From NCBI GenBank assembly GCA_015489565.1, contig WFZM01000043.1, positions 1-30,716 of the forward strand: DNA of 30,716 bases, read 5' to 3'. The position numbers and the translations under genes were made by a program. The notes below the pieces were generated by a model. It was not told the origin of the DNA and did not search any database. It saw only the letters and a program-made list of their open reading frames with translations. This DNA is from Patescibacteria group bacterium (GTDB lineage Bacteria > Patescibacteriota > Minisyncoccia > Phycocordibacterales > UBA2100). Positions 17,189-26,303 of the stretch are shown here, one piece after another (within the stretch, counting starts at the first letter, position 1; every line of letters begins with the position of its first letter).

Positions 17189-17194
17189 TATAAT
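17189..17194 (+). promoter_or_regulatory. -10 box just upstream of the DUF192 gene
   Basis: A perfect TATAAT at 17189-17194, with a poor -35 (TTGTTT, 17167-17172, 16-base spacer). The ATG at 17201 is only 7 bases downstream, so transcription from this box would give an essentially leaderless message. Confidence 0.45.
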
Positions 17195-17200
17195 TATCGC

Positions 17201-17686
17201 ATGCGAGACGATGGTCTAAACAAAGCTGTTTTGATGGCATTTTTTATTCTGATTTCCATATTCGCAGGCCTCTGGTACTCAAGCAATGACAGCATTGCGC
17301 TCAAGAACAGTTATTTAAGTGACAGAGCTCGCCCTATATCAATAGAAGGGGTTACTGTCTATGCGGAGATAGCAGATAGCAAGACCGAATGGGAGGCCGG
17401 TCTTTCAGGTCGCGCAGGGCTTGCTCCCCAAAGAGCTATGCTTTTTATATTTCCAAAAAGTGACTACTACAAAATATGGATGAAGGACATGAACTTCCCA
17501 ATAGATGTTTTCTGGATTGATTCGGACGGATATATAGTGGATATTTGGCACCATGCTCTTCCTGACTCTTATCCTAATTTTTATACTCCCGCTCGCAAAG
17601 CAAAATATGTATTGGAAACCGTGGCGGATTTTGCCGATGAGCACAACATTGAAATAGGGGACAGGGTTTATAAACTGCCTAAATAA
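17201..17686 (+). CDS. DUF192 family protein, membrane-anchored
   Basis: The protein is 161 residues from this start; an upstream in-frame ATG at 17150 would add 17 residues. I prefer 17201 because a -10 box lies between the two starts and the extra residues are atypical. An N-terminal hydrophobic helix (about 8-26) anchors it or acts as a signal. The DUF192 domain follows: VTVYAEIADSKTEWEAGLSGR, APQRAMLFIFPKS, the hallmark YKIWMKDMNFPIDVFWID and the YVLE strand near the end. The family function is unknown; many members are secreted or membrane-bound. It is followed by a 160-base gap with an nrd promoter. Confidence 0.85.
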   Translation: MRDDGLNKAVLMAFFILISIFAGLWYSSNDSIALKNSYLSDRARPISIEGVTVYAEIADSKTEWEAGLSGRAGLAPQRAMLFIFPKSDYYKIWMKDMNFPIDVFWIDSDGYIVDIWHHALPDSYPNFYTPARKAKYVLETVADFADEHNIEIGDRVYKLPK

Positions 17687-17801
17687 TTTTACTAGTCAGA
17701 GTTTTGTAAAATATTTAAGGAGTCACACCCTTGCGATTTGTCAATATATTTTTTCTGATGTGCAAAAATTGACTTTTTGGCTAGAGAAGCATTTTTAACT
17801 A

Positions 17802-17810
17802 TGATATAAT
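17802..17810 (+). promoter_or_regulatory. Extended -10 promoter of the ribonucleotide reductase gene
   Basis: TG-A-TATAAT (17802-17810) is an extended -10 with no clear -35, 40 bases before the ATG at 17851. The TTGACT at 17769 is 30 bases upstream, too far to act as its -35. No clear NrdR box or cobalamin riboswitch is seen in the 160-base gap. Confidence 0.6.
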
Positions 17811-17850
17811 TCATAGCAATTCATTTTATTGGTTAATAATTTAAAGACGC

Positions 17851-20190
17851 ATGGCAAAAGAAAAGAAAAGCGCGAAAAGCGCAACTAAGAAGAGTCGCTC
17901 CACAAAAGGAGTCAATTATGGAAAATTTATAAAATTTGTTAAAAAAAGAGATGGGCGAGCGGCAGATTTTGACTTTGAGCGCATTGTTGCCGCTATCCAC
18001 AAAGCTATGCTCGCCAGCAACGAAGGTTCTCAAGAAGAGGCCGAGATGGTTGCACATAGAGTGGCAAGTGAAATACTCCGCGATGTAAAAAAACACAAAG
18101 GGCTTGTGCCGACTGTTGAATCCATCCAAGATGAGGTGGAGCGTCAGTTAATTTTGACTAACTATGCAGATACCGCAAAGTCTTATATTTTATATCGTGC
18201 CAAAAGAGCAGAAGAAAGAAAGCGAAATAAGCAAGTCCCTGAGCATATTAAAAAGCTATCCAAAGAGGCTTCTAAATATTTCAAGGGTGATAAATTTGGC
18301 GAGTTTATATATCTGCGCACTTACGCACGCTGGATCCCAGAAGAGGGCAGGCGTGAGACTTGGCCCGAGACAGTGGAGCGCTATATGAGTTTTATGCGTG
18401 AGAATTTGGGCGATAAATTAAGCGAAGCTGAATATAAGAAGATAAAAAAGTTTATCCTGGATCAAAAAGCTATGCCATCGATGAGACTGATGCAGTTTGC
18501 AGGCCCACCGGCAAGGCGTTGTAATGTGGTAGCTTATAACTGTTCTTACATAGCGCCGGAGAAAATAGAAGATTTTGCTGAAGCCATGTATCTTTCCATG
18601 TCCGGTACGGGTGTCGGCTTTTCTGTAGAGAGTCAGCACGCTCAGAAGTTGCCGATAATTAAAAAGCAGACAGGAGAGAAATTGCCGACCCACGTTGTCG
18701 GAGACTCCAAAGAAGGTTGGGGGATAGCGCTGACCACAGGTCTTAAGGCGTGGTGGAACGGGCAAGATATAGATTTTGATTTTTCACAGATTCGCCCTTA
18801 TGGCGCAAGACTAAAGACCATGGGTGGGAAATCTTCAGGACCTGACCCTCTAAAAGAGCTCTTGGCATTTGCTCGTGATAAAATTTTATCTAATCAAGGT
18901 AGGCGCCTTAAAAATATAGATGTACACGATATTATGTGTAAAATTGCGGAAATAGTTGTAGCCGGCGGAGTACGTCGTAGCGCCATGATTTCTCTCTCGG
19001 ATCTTGATGATGTGGATATGCGTGATGCCAAAAAGGGAGCTTTCTACAATACTAATCCGCAGCGTATGATGGCAAATAACTCAGCGGTTTATGAGGGTAA
19101 GCCAAGTGCCGCCGAGTTTTTGAAAGAGTGGACAGCGCTCATAGAATCAGGTTCCGGTGAACGTGGTATTTTTAATCGTGGTTCTTTAAGAAAGACAATA
19201 CCTGAGAGACGTATAAAATATCTTGAGGAAAAATACGGTCCCGGCAACTTGGGTCCTTTGGGGACCAATCCTTGTGGTGAAGTTATTTTGCAGCCCAAGC
19301 AGTTTTGTAACTTAAGTGAGGTTATCGCTCGCCCTGATGATACGGAAAAAACTCTTATAGAAAAAGCTCGTATAGCCGCCATCTTAGGTACCTATCAAGC
19401 CACCTTGGATAAATTCAATTTTATATCAAAGCAGTGGCGAAAGAATATCCAGGAAGAGCGTTTGCTTGGAGTATCTATCACCGGTCAGTGGGACTCTCCT
19501 GTTGTTCGTGACGAAAAGGTCTTAAGAAAACTAAAGGAAGAGGTCATAAAGACAAATAAAAAGTACGCTAAGCGTTTCGGTATAAATCCTGCAACAGCAG
19601 CTACATCCGTAAAGCCTTCAGGTACAGTATCTAAAACTTTTAACACCGCTTCCGGTATGCATCCGCGCTTTGCAAAGTATTATATACAAAGAATTAGAAT
19701 CTCCGCTCATGATGCGCTTTTCCAAATGCTGAAAGATCAAGGCGTCCCTTATCACCCGGAGGTAGGGCAAGACATGGAAACGGCAAACACTTATGTTTTG
19801 GAATTTCCTATCAAAGCTCCTGAGGGTTCTGTTTTGAATTCGGAATTGTCTGCCATAGATATGCTTGAACACTGGAAAAAGGTGAAGCTAAATTATACAG
19901 AGCATAATCCTTCCATAACTATTTCCGTAGGAGATGATGAGTGGATAGATGTTGCCAATTGGGTCTACGAGAACTGGGATATAGTGGGCGGACTCTCTTT
20001 CTTGCCTAGAACAGACTTTGTGTACAAGCTGGCTCCTATGGAAGAGATTGATAAGGAGACTTACGAAAAGCTTTACGAAAGAATCAAAAATCTGGATTTT
20101 TCAAAGCTTGTTCTTTACGAAGAAGAGGACGAGACCGATGTAAAGCAAGAACTTGCTTGTGCGGGAGGCACTTGCGAAATAGAAGTATAA
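17851..20190 (+). CDS. nrdJ: Adenosylcobalamin-dependent (class II) ribonucleotide reductase
   Basis: A 779-residue enzyme that makes deoxyribonucleotides using a cobalamin-derived radical, needing no oxygen and no separate radical subunit. A Lys-rich leader is followed by an ATP-cone (about 28-120). The catalytic barrel contains RRCNVVAYNCSY with the first redox cysteine, MSGTGVGFSVES, and NPCGEVILQPKQFCN: Cys475, Glu477 and Cys486 match the thiyl Cys408, Glu410 and Cys419 of Lactobacillus RTPR in spacing. SVKPSGTVSKT is the phosphate-binding stretch. The C-terminus ends with CAGGTC, the CxxxxC pair that shuttles electrons from thioredoxin or glutaredoxin. A glutaredoxin gene lies about 6.8 kb downstream. 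The organism needs cobalamin for this enzyme. Confidence 0.94.
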   Translation: MAKEKKSAKSATKKSRSTKGVNYGKFIKFVKKRDGRAADFDFERIVAAIHKAMLASNEGSQEEAEMVAHRVASEILRDVKKHKGLVPTVESIQDEVERQLILTNYADTAKSYILYRAKRAEERKRNKQVPEHIKKLSKEASKYFKGDKFGEFIYLRTYARWIPEEGRRETWPETVERYMSFMRENLGDKLSEAEYKKIKKFILDQKAMPSMRLMQFAGPPARRCNVVAYNCSYIAPEKIEDFAEAMYLSMSGTGVGFSVESQHAQKLPIIKKQTGEKLPTHVVGDSKEGWGIALTTGLKAWWNGQDIDFDFSQIRPYGARLKTMGGKSSGPDPLKELLAFARDKILSNQGRRLKNIDVHDIMCKIAEIVVAGGVRRSAMISLSDLDDVDMRDAKKGAFYNTNPQRMMANNSAVYEGKPSAAEFLKEWTALIESGSGERGIFNRGSLRKTIPERRIKYLEEKYGPGNLGPLGTNPCGEVILQPKQFCNLSEVIARPDDTEKTLIEKARIAAILGTYQATLDKFNFISKQWRKNIQEERLLGVSITGQWDSPVVRDEKVLRKLKEEVIKTNKKYAKRFGINPATAATSVKPSGTVSKTFNTASGMHPRFAKYYIQRIRISAHDALFQMLKDQGVPYHPEVGQDMETANTYVLEFPIKAPEGSVLNSELSAIDMLEHWKKVKLNYTEHNPSITISVGDDEWIDVANWVYENWDIVGGLSFLPRTDFVYKLAPMEEIDKETYEKLYERIKNLDFSKLVLYEEEDETDVKQELACAGGTCEIEV

Positions 20191-20199
20191 AAATCGCAC

Positions 20200-20222
20200 A
20201 AGCCCCCGCTTTCCGGGGGCTT
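20200..20222 (+). terminator. Intrinsic terminator after nrdJ
   Basis: Arms AAGCCCCCG and CGGGGGCTT (9 bp) around CTTTC, followed by TTGTTTTT. It separates nrdJ from the envelope cluster. Confidence 0.93.
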
Positions 20223-20276
20223 TTGTTTTTAGCAAGAGAAATAAGCATTACTTCATGCCACTAAAGAATTTCACTG

Positions 20277-20285
20277 TGTTATAAT
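20277..20285 (+). promoter_or_regulatory. Extended -10 promoter of the envelope cluster
   Basis: TG-T-TATAAT at 20277-20285, about 40 bases before the ATG at 20325, the same distance as in front of nrdJ. No clear -35 is seen. Confidence 0.55.
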
Positions 20286-20324
20286 TTATCTGTTCATTTA
20301 CAAGTTAAGTTTAATTTAATAGTT

Positions 20325-22658
20325 ATGTTATCAAAAAGCAAAGAATTATATAAAAGCATTTTAAATCTTAAAGAAGACAGTCTTTATTTGATGATTTTGT
20401 TTTTGGGCGGGGTATTTATTGTTCCGTTTAGCAAAAGTTTTGCTTCACAGGCTAGCTTGATAGCTTTTTATGTCGCTTTTGCTGTCTTTTTTGCATTTGT
20501 TTTCAAGAAGATGCGCAATGAGCCGGGAACCGAGAAGCGCGCCGTAAAATCTTCTTTGATTGTTCTGAGTAAATTTTTCTTTCTCTCGGCAGTTTTGTCT
20601 GCCATGTTTAACCCTTCGTTTTCCTACTCTTTCTTTGCTAAAATTTGGAATTCAGACTCCATTTTAAACTTAAGCCTTTTTGTATTTTCTTTTATTATCA
20701 TCGTTCACAACAGTAAATCCAGTTTCTTTGATAAAGCGCTGAAGGTCTTGCAAGCTGTGTTTTTGCTGAATTTCCTATATTTTATTTTAAATATCTTCAG
20801 CTCGGGCAAATTTCTAGCAACAGCTAGCGCAACTGCTATAGCAAGCCCGATTGAACTATCGTTACTTGCTGCCTTGGTATTTGTCTTGAGCATACTGCAA
20901 GATGCTCACAGCTCTTTTTCTAAAGTCTTAAAATACAGTAGTATAGCCCTGTCTCTTTTGGCTCTGGTATTTATAAATTTTGGAATAGCTTGGACAGTAA
21001 GCTTTGCCGGCTTGACTCTTGCAGCCTACCTGAAATTTAAAAAGAAGCCGGATACCAAACTCTTGGCTATTTACGCAGGGGCTTTTATTTCACTTCTTTT
21101 TATTCTTTTTGGAGCATTCTTTTACAGCTATATTTATAAATACACAGGGATTACTTTTTCAGATTTAAAGCCGTCACTGTTGAGTTCCATAGAGGTAATG
21201 CAAAATACACAATCACAGTCATTGTTAAACAGAATTCTAGGTACAGGTCCTGCAAGCTTTAGCTACGACTGGTTTGCATATAAATCAAATGCCCTGGATA
21301 ATCTTGGCGCTTTGTGGAATACCTCTTTTGCTTATTCGGCAAATACAGTTACTCACTTTCTGACTGTATTTGGTCTTTTGGGCGGATCTTTGTGGTTGCT
21401 TATTTTGCTAAGTATATTCTCTTATATTTTCCGCTTCCAATTTGAGTCAAAGTACAAAAGGGCCCTAAATAGCGCTATTGCCAATTCCTACATCGCGCTC
21501 TTTGCTTTGTCTGTCGCTTTCTTGCTCTACACCCCGTCTTGGCTGTTCATGTTTATATTCTTTGTATTCTTGGCAAATTTCCTTTTGACATTAAAGGAAA
21601 GAGCTTTACTAAAGGACATCTCGGTAAAACTCAAATACAAAAAATATATATGCTTTTCTGTAGTGTTTACACTTTTAGCACTATCGGCTTATGTGGCTTT
21701 TGCAAGCCTGCTAAACAATAGTCTTTACGCCTTAGCTGCAAAAGGCTCAGCTGACGCAAAGCAAATAGAAAAGTATATTTCCGTTGCCAAGTATTTTTAT
21801 CCTGTAAGAAGTCAAGTTTATTCTGATTTGGCAACTTTGAGCAATGAAAGAATTAAAAATGAACTTATAGCTCTGGGAAATAAAGAAGAAAAGCCCGGTC
21901 AAAAAACTCTACTGGCGTCACTTGCAGATGATAGGGTACGTTACCTTAAAGCTGCCACTGCTTACAATCCAAGAGATTTCAGACTCTGGCTGGCACTTGC
22001 CGAAGCGGAGCTGTACAAGTATTCAATAACCAAAGACGAAGAAGACTACAATTCCGCCAAGCAGGCAGTAGCAAAGGCCGGTGAGTTGGCGCCACTTCAG
22101 CCTCTTGTTTACTACACACAATCACATCTGGCGGCGGCAAAAAATGACTACGCAAACGCTCAAAATGCGCTTTTGTACAGTATTAATCTGAAGCCGGACT
22201 TTGGGCCTGCCTATACCGCTCTTTATGACTTGGCTCTTGTTCAAAATAATCTGAAAGGAGCCGTACAAGTAGCTCAGTTGGCTTTGCGCAATAATCCACG
22301 AGACTTAGTTGCATGGAAAAGATTAGCCGTAGCTTTCCTTAACAATAAGCAATACAAAGAAGCGGAGGCCACGGCAAAGTCCGCATTGCTACGCTATCCT
22401 GAGAATACTCCAATTGACCAAGAACTTTTGCAGATTTATGCATTGGCAAGCATAAAGCAGGATAGAAAAGAAGAAGCCTTGAAATTCTTAGAAGCTTATT
22501 CCAAAAAGCATAAAGACCAGGGCTTAATGAAATTTATAAAGAGTTTGAAGGCTCTGCAGGCTAAAGGCTCGGCAGATAAAGAAGCGGGGAAAGACAAAAC
22601 GGAGCAAGAGGTTCAGGGAGAAGATCTAGATAAGTCAGAGTCCAAAGGGAGAGACTAG
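20325..22658 (+). CDS. O-antigen ligase/polymerase-like membrane protein with C-terminal TPR domain
   Basis: A 777-residue protein. About eleven to twelve hydrophobic segments fill residues 20-470; a LGTGPASFSYDWFAYKSN loop (about 305-322) resembles the conserved extracellular loop of Wzy/WaaL O-antigen polymerases and ligases. From about 480 to 735 the sequence turns into helical TPR-type repeats (for example KAATAYNPRDFRLWLALAEAE, YSINLKPDFGPAYTALYDLA, LALRNNPRDLVAWKRLAVAF), and the last 35 residues are Lys/Glu-rich. Such fusions are known in Gram-positive-like and CPR genomes and are thought to join or transfer cell-surface glycans; the substrate is not known. The gene is followed after 6 bases by murJ, which supports an envelope role. 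Confidence 0.75.
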   Translation: MLSKSKELYKSILNLKEDSLYLMILFLGGVFIVPFSKSFASQASLIAFYVAFAVFFAFVFKKMRNEPGTEKRAVKSSLIVLSKFFFLSAVLSAMFNPSFSYSFFAKIWNSDSILNLSLFVFSFIIIVHNSKSSFFDKALKVLQAVFLLNFLYFILNIFSSGKFLATASATAIASPIELSLLAALVFVLSILQDAHSSFSKVLKYSSIALSLLALVFINFGIAWTVSFAGLTLAAYLKFKKKPDTKLLAIYAGAFISLLFILFGAFFYSYIYKYTGITFSDLKPSLLSSIEVMQNTQSQSLLNRILGTGPASFSYDWFAYKSNALDNLGALWNTSFAYSANTVTHFLTVFGLLGGSLWLLILLSIFSYIFRFQFESKYKRALNSAIANSYIALFALSVAFLLYTPSWLFMFIFFVFLANFLLTLKERALLKDISVKLKYKKYICFSVVFTLLALSAYVAFASLLNNSLYALAAKGSADAKQIEKYISVAKYFYPVRSQVYSDLATLSNERIKNELIALGNKEEKPGQKTLLASLADDRVRYLKAATAYNPRDFRLWLALAEAELYKYSITKDEEDYNSAKQAVAKAGELAPLQPLVYYTQSHLAAAKNDYANAQNALLYSINLKPDFGPAYTALYDLALVQNNLKGAVQVAQLALRNNPRDLVAWKRLAVAFLNNKQYKEAEATAKSALLRYPENTPIDQELLQIYALASIKQDRKEEALKFLEAYSKKHKDQGLMKFIKSLKALQAKGSADKEAGKDKTEQEVQGEDLDKSESKGRD

Positions 22659-22664
22659 TAATAT

Positions 22665-24299
22665 ATGCGAGATTTTTTGCAAAGCTATTTTAAAAAAGAG
22701 TTTGTTTCCGTGAACATGGCCGCCTATCTGGTGGGGGCGGCCACTTTTATATCAATGCTGCTCTCTCTTTTACGTGACAGACTTTTGCTCTCAACTGTAG
22801 GCTTGGGTGAGGAATTGGATATATACTACGCTGCGTTTAAATTGCCGGATTTGCTATTTACTATATTTATTTCACTTATTTCCGTATTCGTTATTATTCC
22901 CATTCTTGATAAGAAAGACAAAAAGGAGGCTGGTATTTTCTTGGACTCCTTAGTTAAATCGGTGCTTTTTAGTTCTTTGCTGATAGCTGCTGTCGCCGCT
23001 TTGTTTACACCTTTATATTTAAACTTATTTTTTCATAATTTATATATCGGTAGTTTTTCTCAGGATTTTGTATTTGTGGCGCGCCTTTTACTTTTGCAGT
23101 TTGTGATACTGGCTCTTTCACAACTTTTTCTTGCAGTGGCGCAGCATAAAAAACGTTTTCTTTCATATTCTGTAGCTGCAGTATTATACAATATTGGTAT
23201 AATTTTTGGGATTATTTTTTTCTATCCGAGCTTCGGGCTTAAGGGCTTGGCATTCGGCGTCTTGCTAGGGGCACTTTTGCAGATGATTTTATCTTTTTGG
23301 GCATCGGATATTCAAATACACAAAAGGATATCCATAAACACCAAAGAGATATTTCTTATGCTCAAGAACTCTTATCCGCGAGCCCTATCGCTTTTTTTAC
23401 AGCAAGCAAGTATTTTATTTTTGTTTGCTTTTTTGTCCTCACAGGCGAGTGGGTCTTTGAGCGCTTTTCAGATAGCACTTACTTTGCAAGCTGCGCCTTT
23501 TTCCGTTATAACTCTTAGTTATTCGGTAGCGGCCTTCCCAACGCTCAGCAAGCTCTTTAGCTCCGGTAGAAAAGAAGAATTTATAGCGCAAGTTAAGCAA
23601 GCAATGTCGTATTTGATTTTCTGGTCCATGCCTATAATTTTCCTTGCCATAGTCCTTCGTGATTATTTAATATCCGTTATTTTTATGAGTAGTAAGTTTT
23701 CTTGGCAGGATTTGTATTTAGTCTCATTTATATTTGTTTTTCTGCTTCTTTCTCTTTTGCCACAAGCCTTGTCTGTACTTTTGTCCAGGGTTTACTATGC
23801 CACCAACAATACCCTCAGCCCACTTCTTTTGCATTTAATTTCTTTTCCGGCGTTTATTTTCTTGCTTTATGGGCTAGCTTTTATTTTCGAGTTGCCAAGC
23901 TTTAAAACTTTTCTAAATAATGTTACAGAAACATTTTCTTCCGCTCCCGTAGCGGGATATATTTGGGCGGTTTCACTGGCTTATTTTTTTGCATCCGTAC
24001 TGGGAGCTTTCTTGTTTATTTATAAATTTAAAAGAGATTTTGAATTGAAATCCATTTTACCCACACCTTTACTAAGGCAGTCCTTTCTAAGCTCCTTTCT
24101 TTCCACTGTGCCAATATTTTTAATCCTGAGCTTTTTGGATATTCAAAGTTTAAAATTTACTCAGCGGCTCGTTGTACTACTCTTTAGCTCTTTGCTATTT
24201 TTGCTAATCTGGTATTTCTTGCTTTATATTCAAGGCAACCTTGAATTAAAAGAACTAATCCGTATACTTAAAGGGCGATGCTTAAGACGGAAAACATAA
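22665..24299 (+). CDS. murJ: MurJ/MviN lipid II flippase
   Basis: A 544-residue polytopic membrane protein of the MOP superfamily with about 14 hydrophobic helices. It moves lipid II, the peptidoglycan precursor, across the membrane. The N-terminus carries FISMLLSLLRDRLLL and DIYYAAFKLPDLLF, the usual start of the family; the middle has SVLLSRVYYATNNTLSPLL (about 370), the conserved central-helix motif in which a charged Arg faces the cavity. It sits between the O-antigen-like gene and lepA, and overlaps the start of lepA by 22 bases. Confidence 0.92.
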   Translation: MRDFLQSYFKKEFVSVNMAAYLVGAATFISMLLSLLRDRLLLSTVGLGEELDIYYAAFKLPDLLFTIFISLISVFVIIPILDKKDKKEAGIFLDSLVKSVLFSSLLIAAVAALFTPLYLNLFFHNLYIGSFSQDFVFVARLLLLQFVILALSQLFLAVAQHKKRFLSYSVAAVLYNIGIIFGIIFFYPSFGLKGLAFGVLLGALLQMILSFWASDIQIHKRISINTKEIFLMLKNSYPRALSLFLQQASILFLFAFLSSQASGSLSAFQIALTLQAAPFSVITLSYSVAAFPTLSKLFSSGRKEEFIAQVKQAMSYLIFWSMPIIFLAIVLRDYLISVIFMSSKFSWQDLYLVSFIFVFLLLSLLPQALSVLLSRVYYATNNTLSPLLLHLISFPAFIFLLYGLAFIFELPSFKTFLNNVTETFSSAPVAGYIWAVSLAYFFASVLGAFLFIYKFKRDFELKSILPTPLLRQSFLSSFLSTVPIFLILSFLDIQSLKFTQRLVVLLFSSLLFLLIWYFLLYIQGNLELKELIRILKGRCLRRKT

Positions 24300-26062
24300 G
24301 AAATTTCAGTATCATAGCGCATATAGATCATGGAAAGTCCACGCTGGCCGATCGTATGCTTGAGATTACAGATACAGTGGAAGAGCGCAAGATGCAAGAG
24401 CAGGTATTAGATGATTTGGAATTGGAAAGAGAGCGCGGGATAACCATCAAAATGCGCCCTGTAACAATGAGATACACCTTTGGAGGGCAAGAATATATTT
24501 TAAATCTGATAGATACACCCGGGCACGTGGATTTTGCTTATGAGGTTTCGCGTGCCCTGTCTGCCGTTGAAGGTGTGATTTTACTAGTAGATGCCACTCA
24601 AGGAATTGAGGCTCAGACATTGTCCGTACTGGCCGAAGCGAAACGGCAAGGCTTGAGAATAATCCCCGCTCTTTCCAAGATAGATTCTCCACTTGCTCGT
24701 GTGGAAGATATATCAATAGAGCTGGCGCTCATGCTTGAGATGGATGAAAGTGAAATAGTTCTAACATCGGGCAAAACGGGAGAAGGTGTGGAGGAACTGT
24801 TAAAGAAAGTTATTGAAAAGATACCGGCGCCTAAAAGCTCAGACAAAAAACAAGCGCTTATTTTTGATTTTCAATATTCCGAGCACAAAGGTATTATACT
24901 TTATGTAAGGATTTTCGGCGGAACGTTTAAAAAAGGTGACTCGCTCAAATTTGCAGTAGCTGCTGAGCGTTTTCAGGCGCTTGAGCTTGGGGTTTTCGCT
25001 CCTGACGAGACTGCATTGCCGGAGCTTACGCAGGGTGCAATAGGTTATATAGTTACAGGTATTAAAAAGCCGGGCATTGTGCATGTGGGCGATACGGTAG
25101 TGTCATTCCAAGCTTCAAAGAAGCCTCTTCCGGGATATAAAGACCCGGAGCCGGTAATATGGGCAAGTGTTTACCCGGAATCTCAAGATGATTTTGATGC
25201 TCTGCGACAGGCGCTGCTACGCATGAAGCTTATGGACTCATCACTGTCTTTTGAGGAAGAAGCCAGTGGTGTGCTCGGCAGAGGCTTCAGGGTGGGTTTT
25301 TTGGGTATGCTTCATCTTGAGATTATAGTAGAGCGCTTACGTAGAGAATTTAATTTGGAGCTTATCGTAACAAGCCCAACAACCGTTTATCATGTAAAGA
25401 CAAAGAAAGGGGAAGAGAAAACAGTTTATTCACCTATATATTTTCCGGACCATGGAGATATCGAATCCGTGAAAGAGGAGTGGGCAAGAGTAAGTATCAT
25501 TACTCCTCCGGAATACGTGGGGCCTGTAACACAACTCATGCATGAGCATGAAGCCGAGCTGGACGATACGCGTAGTCTTCAAGATGGTCGGGCAGAGCTG
25601 CTTGCCCGCATGCCTCTTCGTGAGCTAATGCGAAATTTCTTTGATAAGTTGAAAAATGTATCAAGTGGCTTTGCTTCGCTCTCGTATGAGAAAATCGGAT
25701 TTTTTGATGCCAATGTTACAAGACTTGACGTGCTTATAGCCGAAGAATTATTCCCGGCCTTTTCAAGGATTATTTCAAAAAATAGAATAACTGAAGAGGC
25801 CAAAACAATAGTGGCCAAGCTGGCCAAAGAACTTCCACGTCAGCAATTTGTACTTAAGATTCAGGCTAAAGCACTTGGCAAAATAGTTGCAAGTGAGCGC
25901 CTTTCAGCTCTTCGCAAAGATGTCACAGCAAAACTTTACGGAGGTGATGTAACCCGTAAAATGAAATTACTTGAAAAACAAAAGAAAGGAAAGAAGAAAG
26001 CTTTGGCTCGTGGACGAGTCCATATACCACAAGAAACTTTCTTGAAGGTCCTGAAAGACTAG
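24278..26062 (+). CDS. lepA: Elongation factor 4 (LepA), ribosome back-translocase GTPase
   Basis: The protein is 594 residues, normal length. LepA binds stalled or early ribosomes and helps biogenesis or back-translocation. G1 is AHIDHGKS (14-21), the switch I stretch ERERGITIK is intact (50-58), G3 is DTPGH (79-83) and G5 is a TSGKTGEGVEEL segment. G4, usually NKID, reads SKID (133-136): the base-recognising Asn is replaced by Ser (codon TCC at 24674). The LepA-specific C-terminal domain is present (KLYGGDVTRKMKLLEKQKKGKKK near 560-585). The ATG at 24278 lies inside the end of murJ, implying translational coupling. Confidence 0.95.
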   Translation: MLKTENIRNFSIIAHIDHGKSTLADRMLEITDTVEERKMQEQVLDDLELERERGITIKMRPVTMRYTFGGQEYILNLIDTPGHVDFAYEVSRALSAVEGVILLVDATQGIEAQTLSVLAEAKRQGLRIIPALSKIDSPLARVEDISIELALMLEMDESEIVLTSGKTGEGVEELLKKVIEKIPAPKSSDKKQALIFDFQYSEHKGIILYVRIFGGTFKKGDSLKFAVAAERFQALELGVFAPDETALPELTQGAIGYIVTGIKKPGIVHVGDTVVSFQASKKPLPGYKDPEPVIWASVYPESQDDFDALRQALLRMKLMDSSLSFEEEASGVLGRGFRVGFLGMLHLEIIVERLRREFNLELIVTSPTTVYHVKTKKGEEKTVYSPIYFPDHGDIESVKEEWARVSIITPPEYVGPVTQLMHEHEAELDDTRSLQDGRAELLARMPLRELMRNFFDKLKNVSSGFASLSYEKIGFFDANVTRLDVLIAEELFPAFSRIISKNRITEEAKTIVAKLAKELPRQQFVLKIQAKALGKIVASERLSALRKDVTAKLYGGDVTRKMKLLEKQKKGKKKALARGRVHIPQETFLKVLKD

Positions 26063-26074
26063 AATCAAAATTTT

Positions 26075-26109
26075 TAAAGCCCCGCCGCGTAAAGCACAGC
26101 GGGGCTTTA
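26075..26109 (+). terminator. Bidirectional intrinsic terminator after lepA
   Basis: Arms TAAAGCCCCGC and GCGGGGCTTTA (11 bp) with a 13-base loop and A/T-rich flanks on both sides. It lies between lepA and the converging 39-residue gene and can serve both. Confidence 0.85.
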
Positions 26110-26128
26110 GCTTTTGTGCAGAGTTAGT

Positions 26129-26248
26129 CTATCCAAAAAAGCTGGTGGGCATAAAAAACAGCACCATGCTTATAATTACAAAGAAGGCAATAACTGCCCA
26201 AACAATTTTAATCGCCTTTTGGGTCTTTCCGTGATATAAAAAATTCAT
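26129..26248 (-). CDS. 39-residue single-pass membrane protein
   Basis: This small open frame (start MNFLYHGKTQKAIKIVWA, end MPTSFFG) has a basic N-terminus of about 14 residues, then one hydrophobic helix (about 15-33). On the minus strand an extended -10 (TGC then TAAAAT, bases 26257-26265) ends 8 bases before its ATG, and it converges on the lepA terminator. It therefore looks like an independent gene of the same near-leaderless kind seen elsewhere in the window. I do not know its function; an inner-membrane peptide is all the sequence says. The divergent neighbour is the FtsB-like gene. Confidence 0.6.
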   Translation of the reverse strand: MNFLYHGKTQKAIKIVWAVIAFFVIISMVLFFMPTSFFG

Positions 26249-26303
26249 ATAAGGCAATTTTAGCATAACTTTAAATTTTCTGCAAAAAGTGTAAAATTAA
26301 CAC

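Noticed and set aside
17687..17850. Cobalamin riboswitch or NrdR box before the ribonucleotide reductase gene
   Set aside because: The leader after the promoter is only about 33 bases, and no pair of NrdR-like palindromes is visible; only A/T-rich fragments such as CAATATATT.
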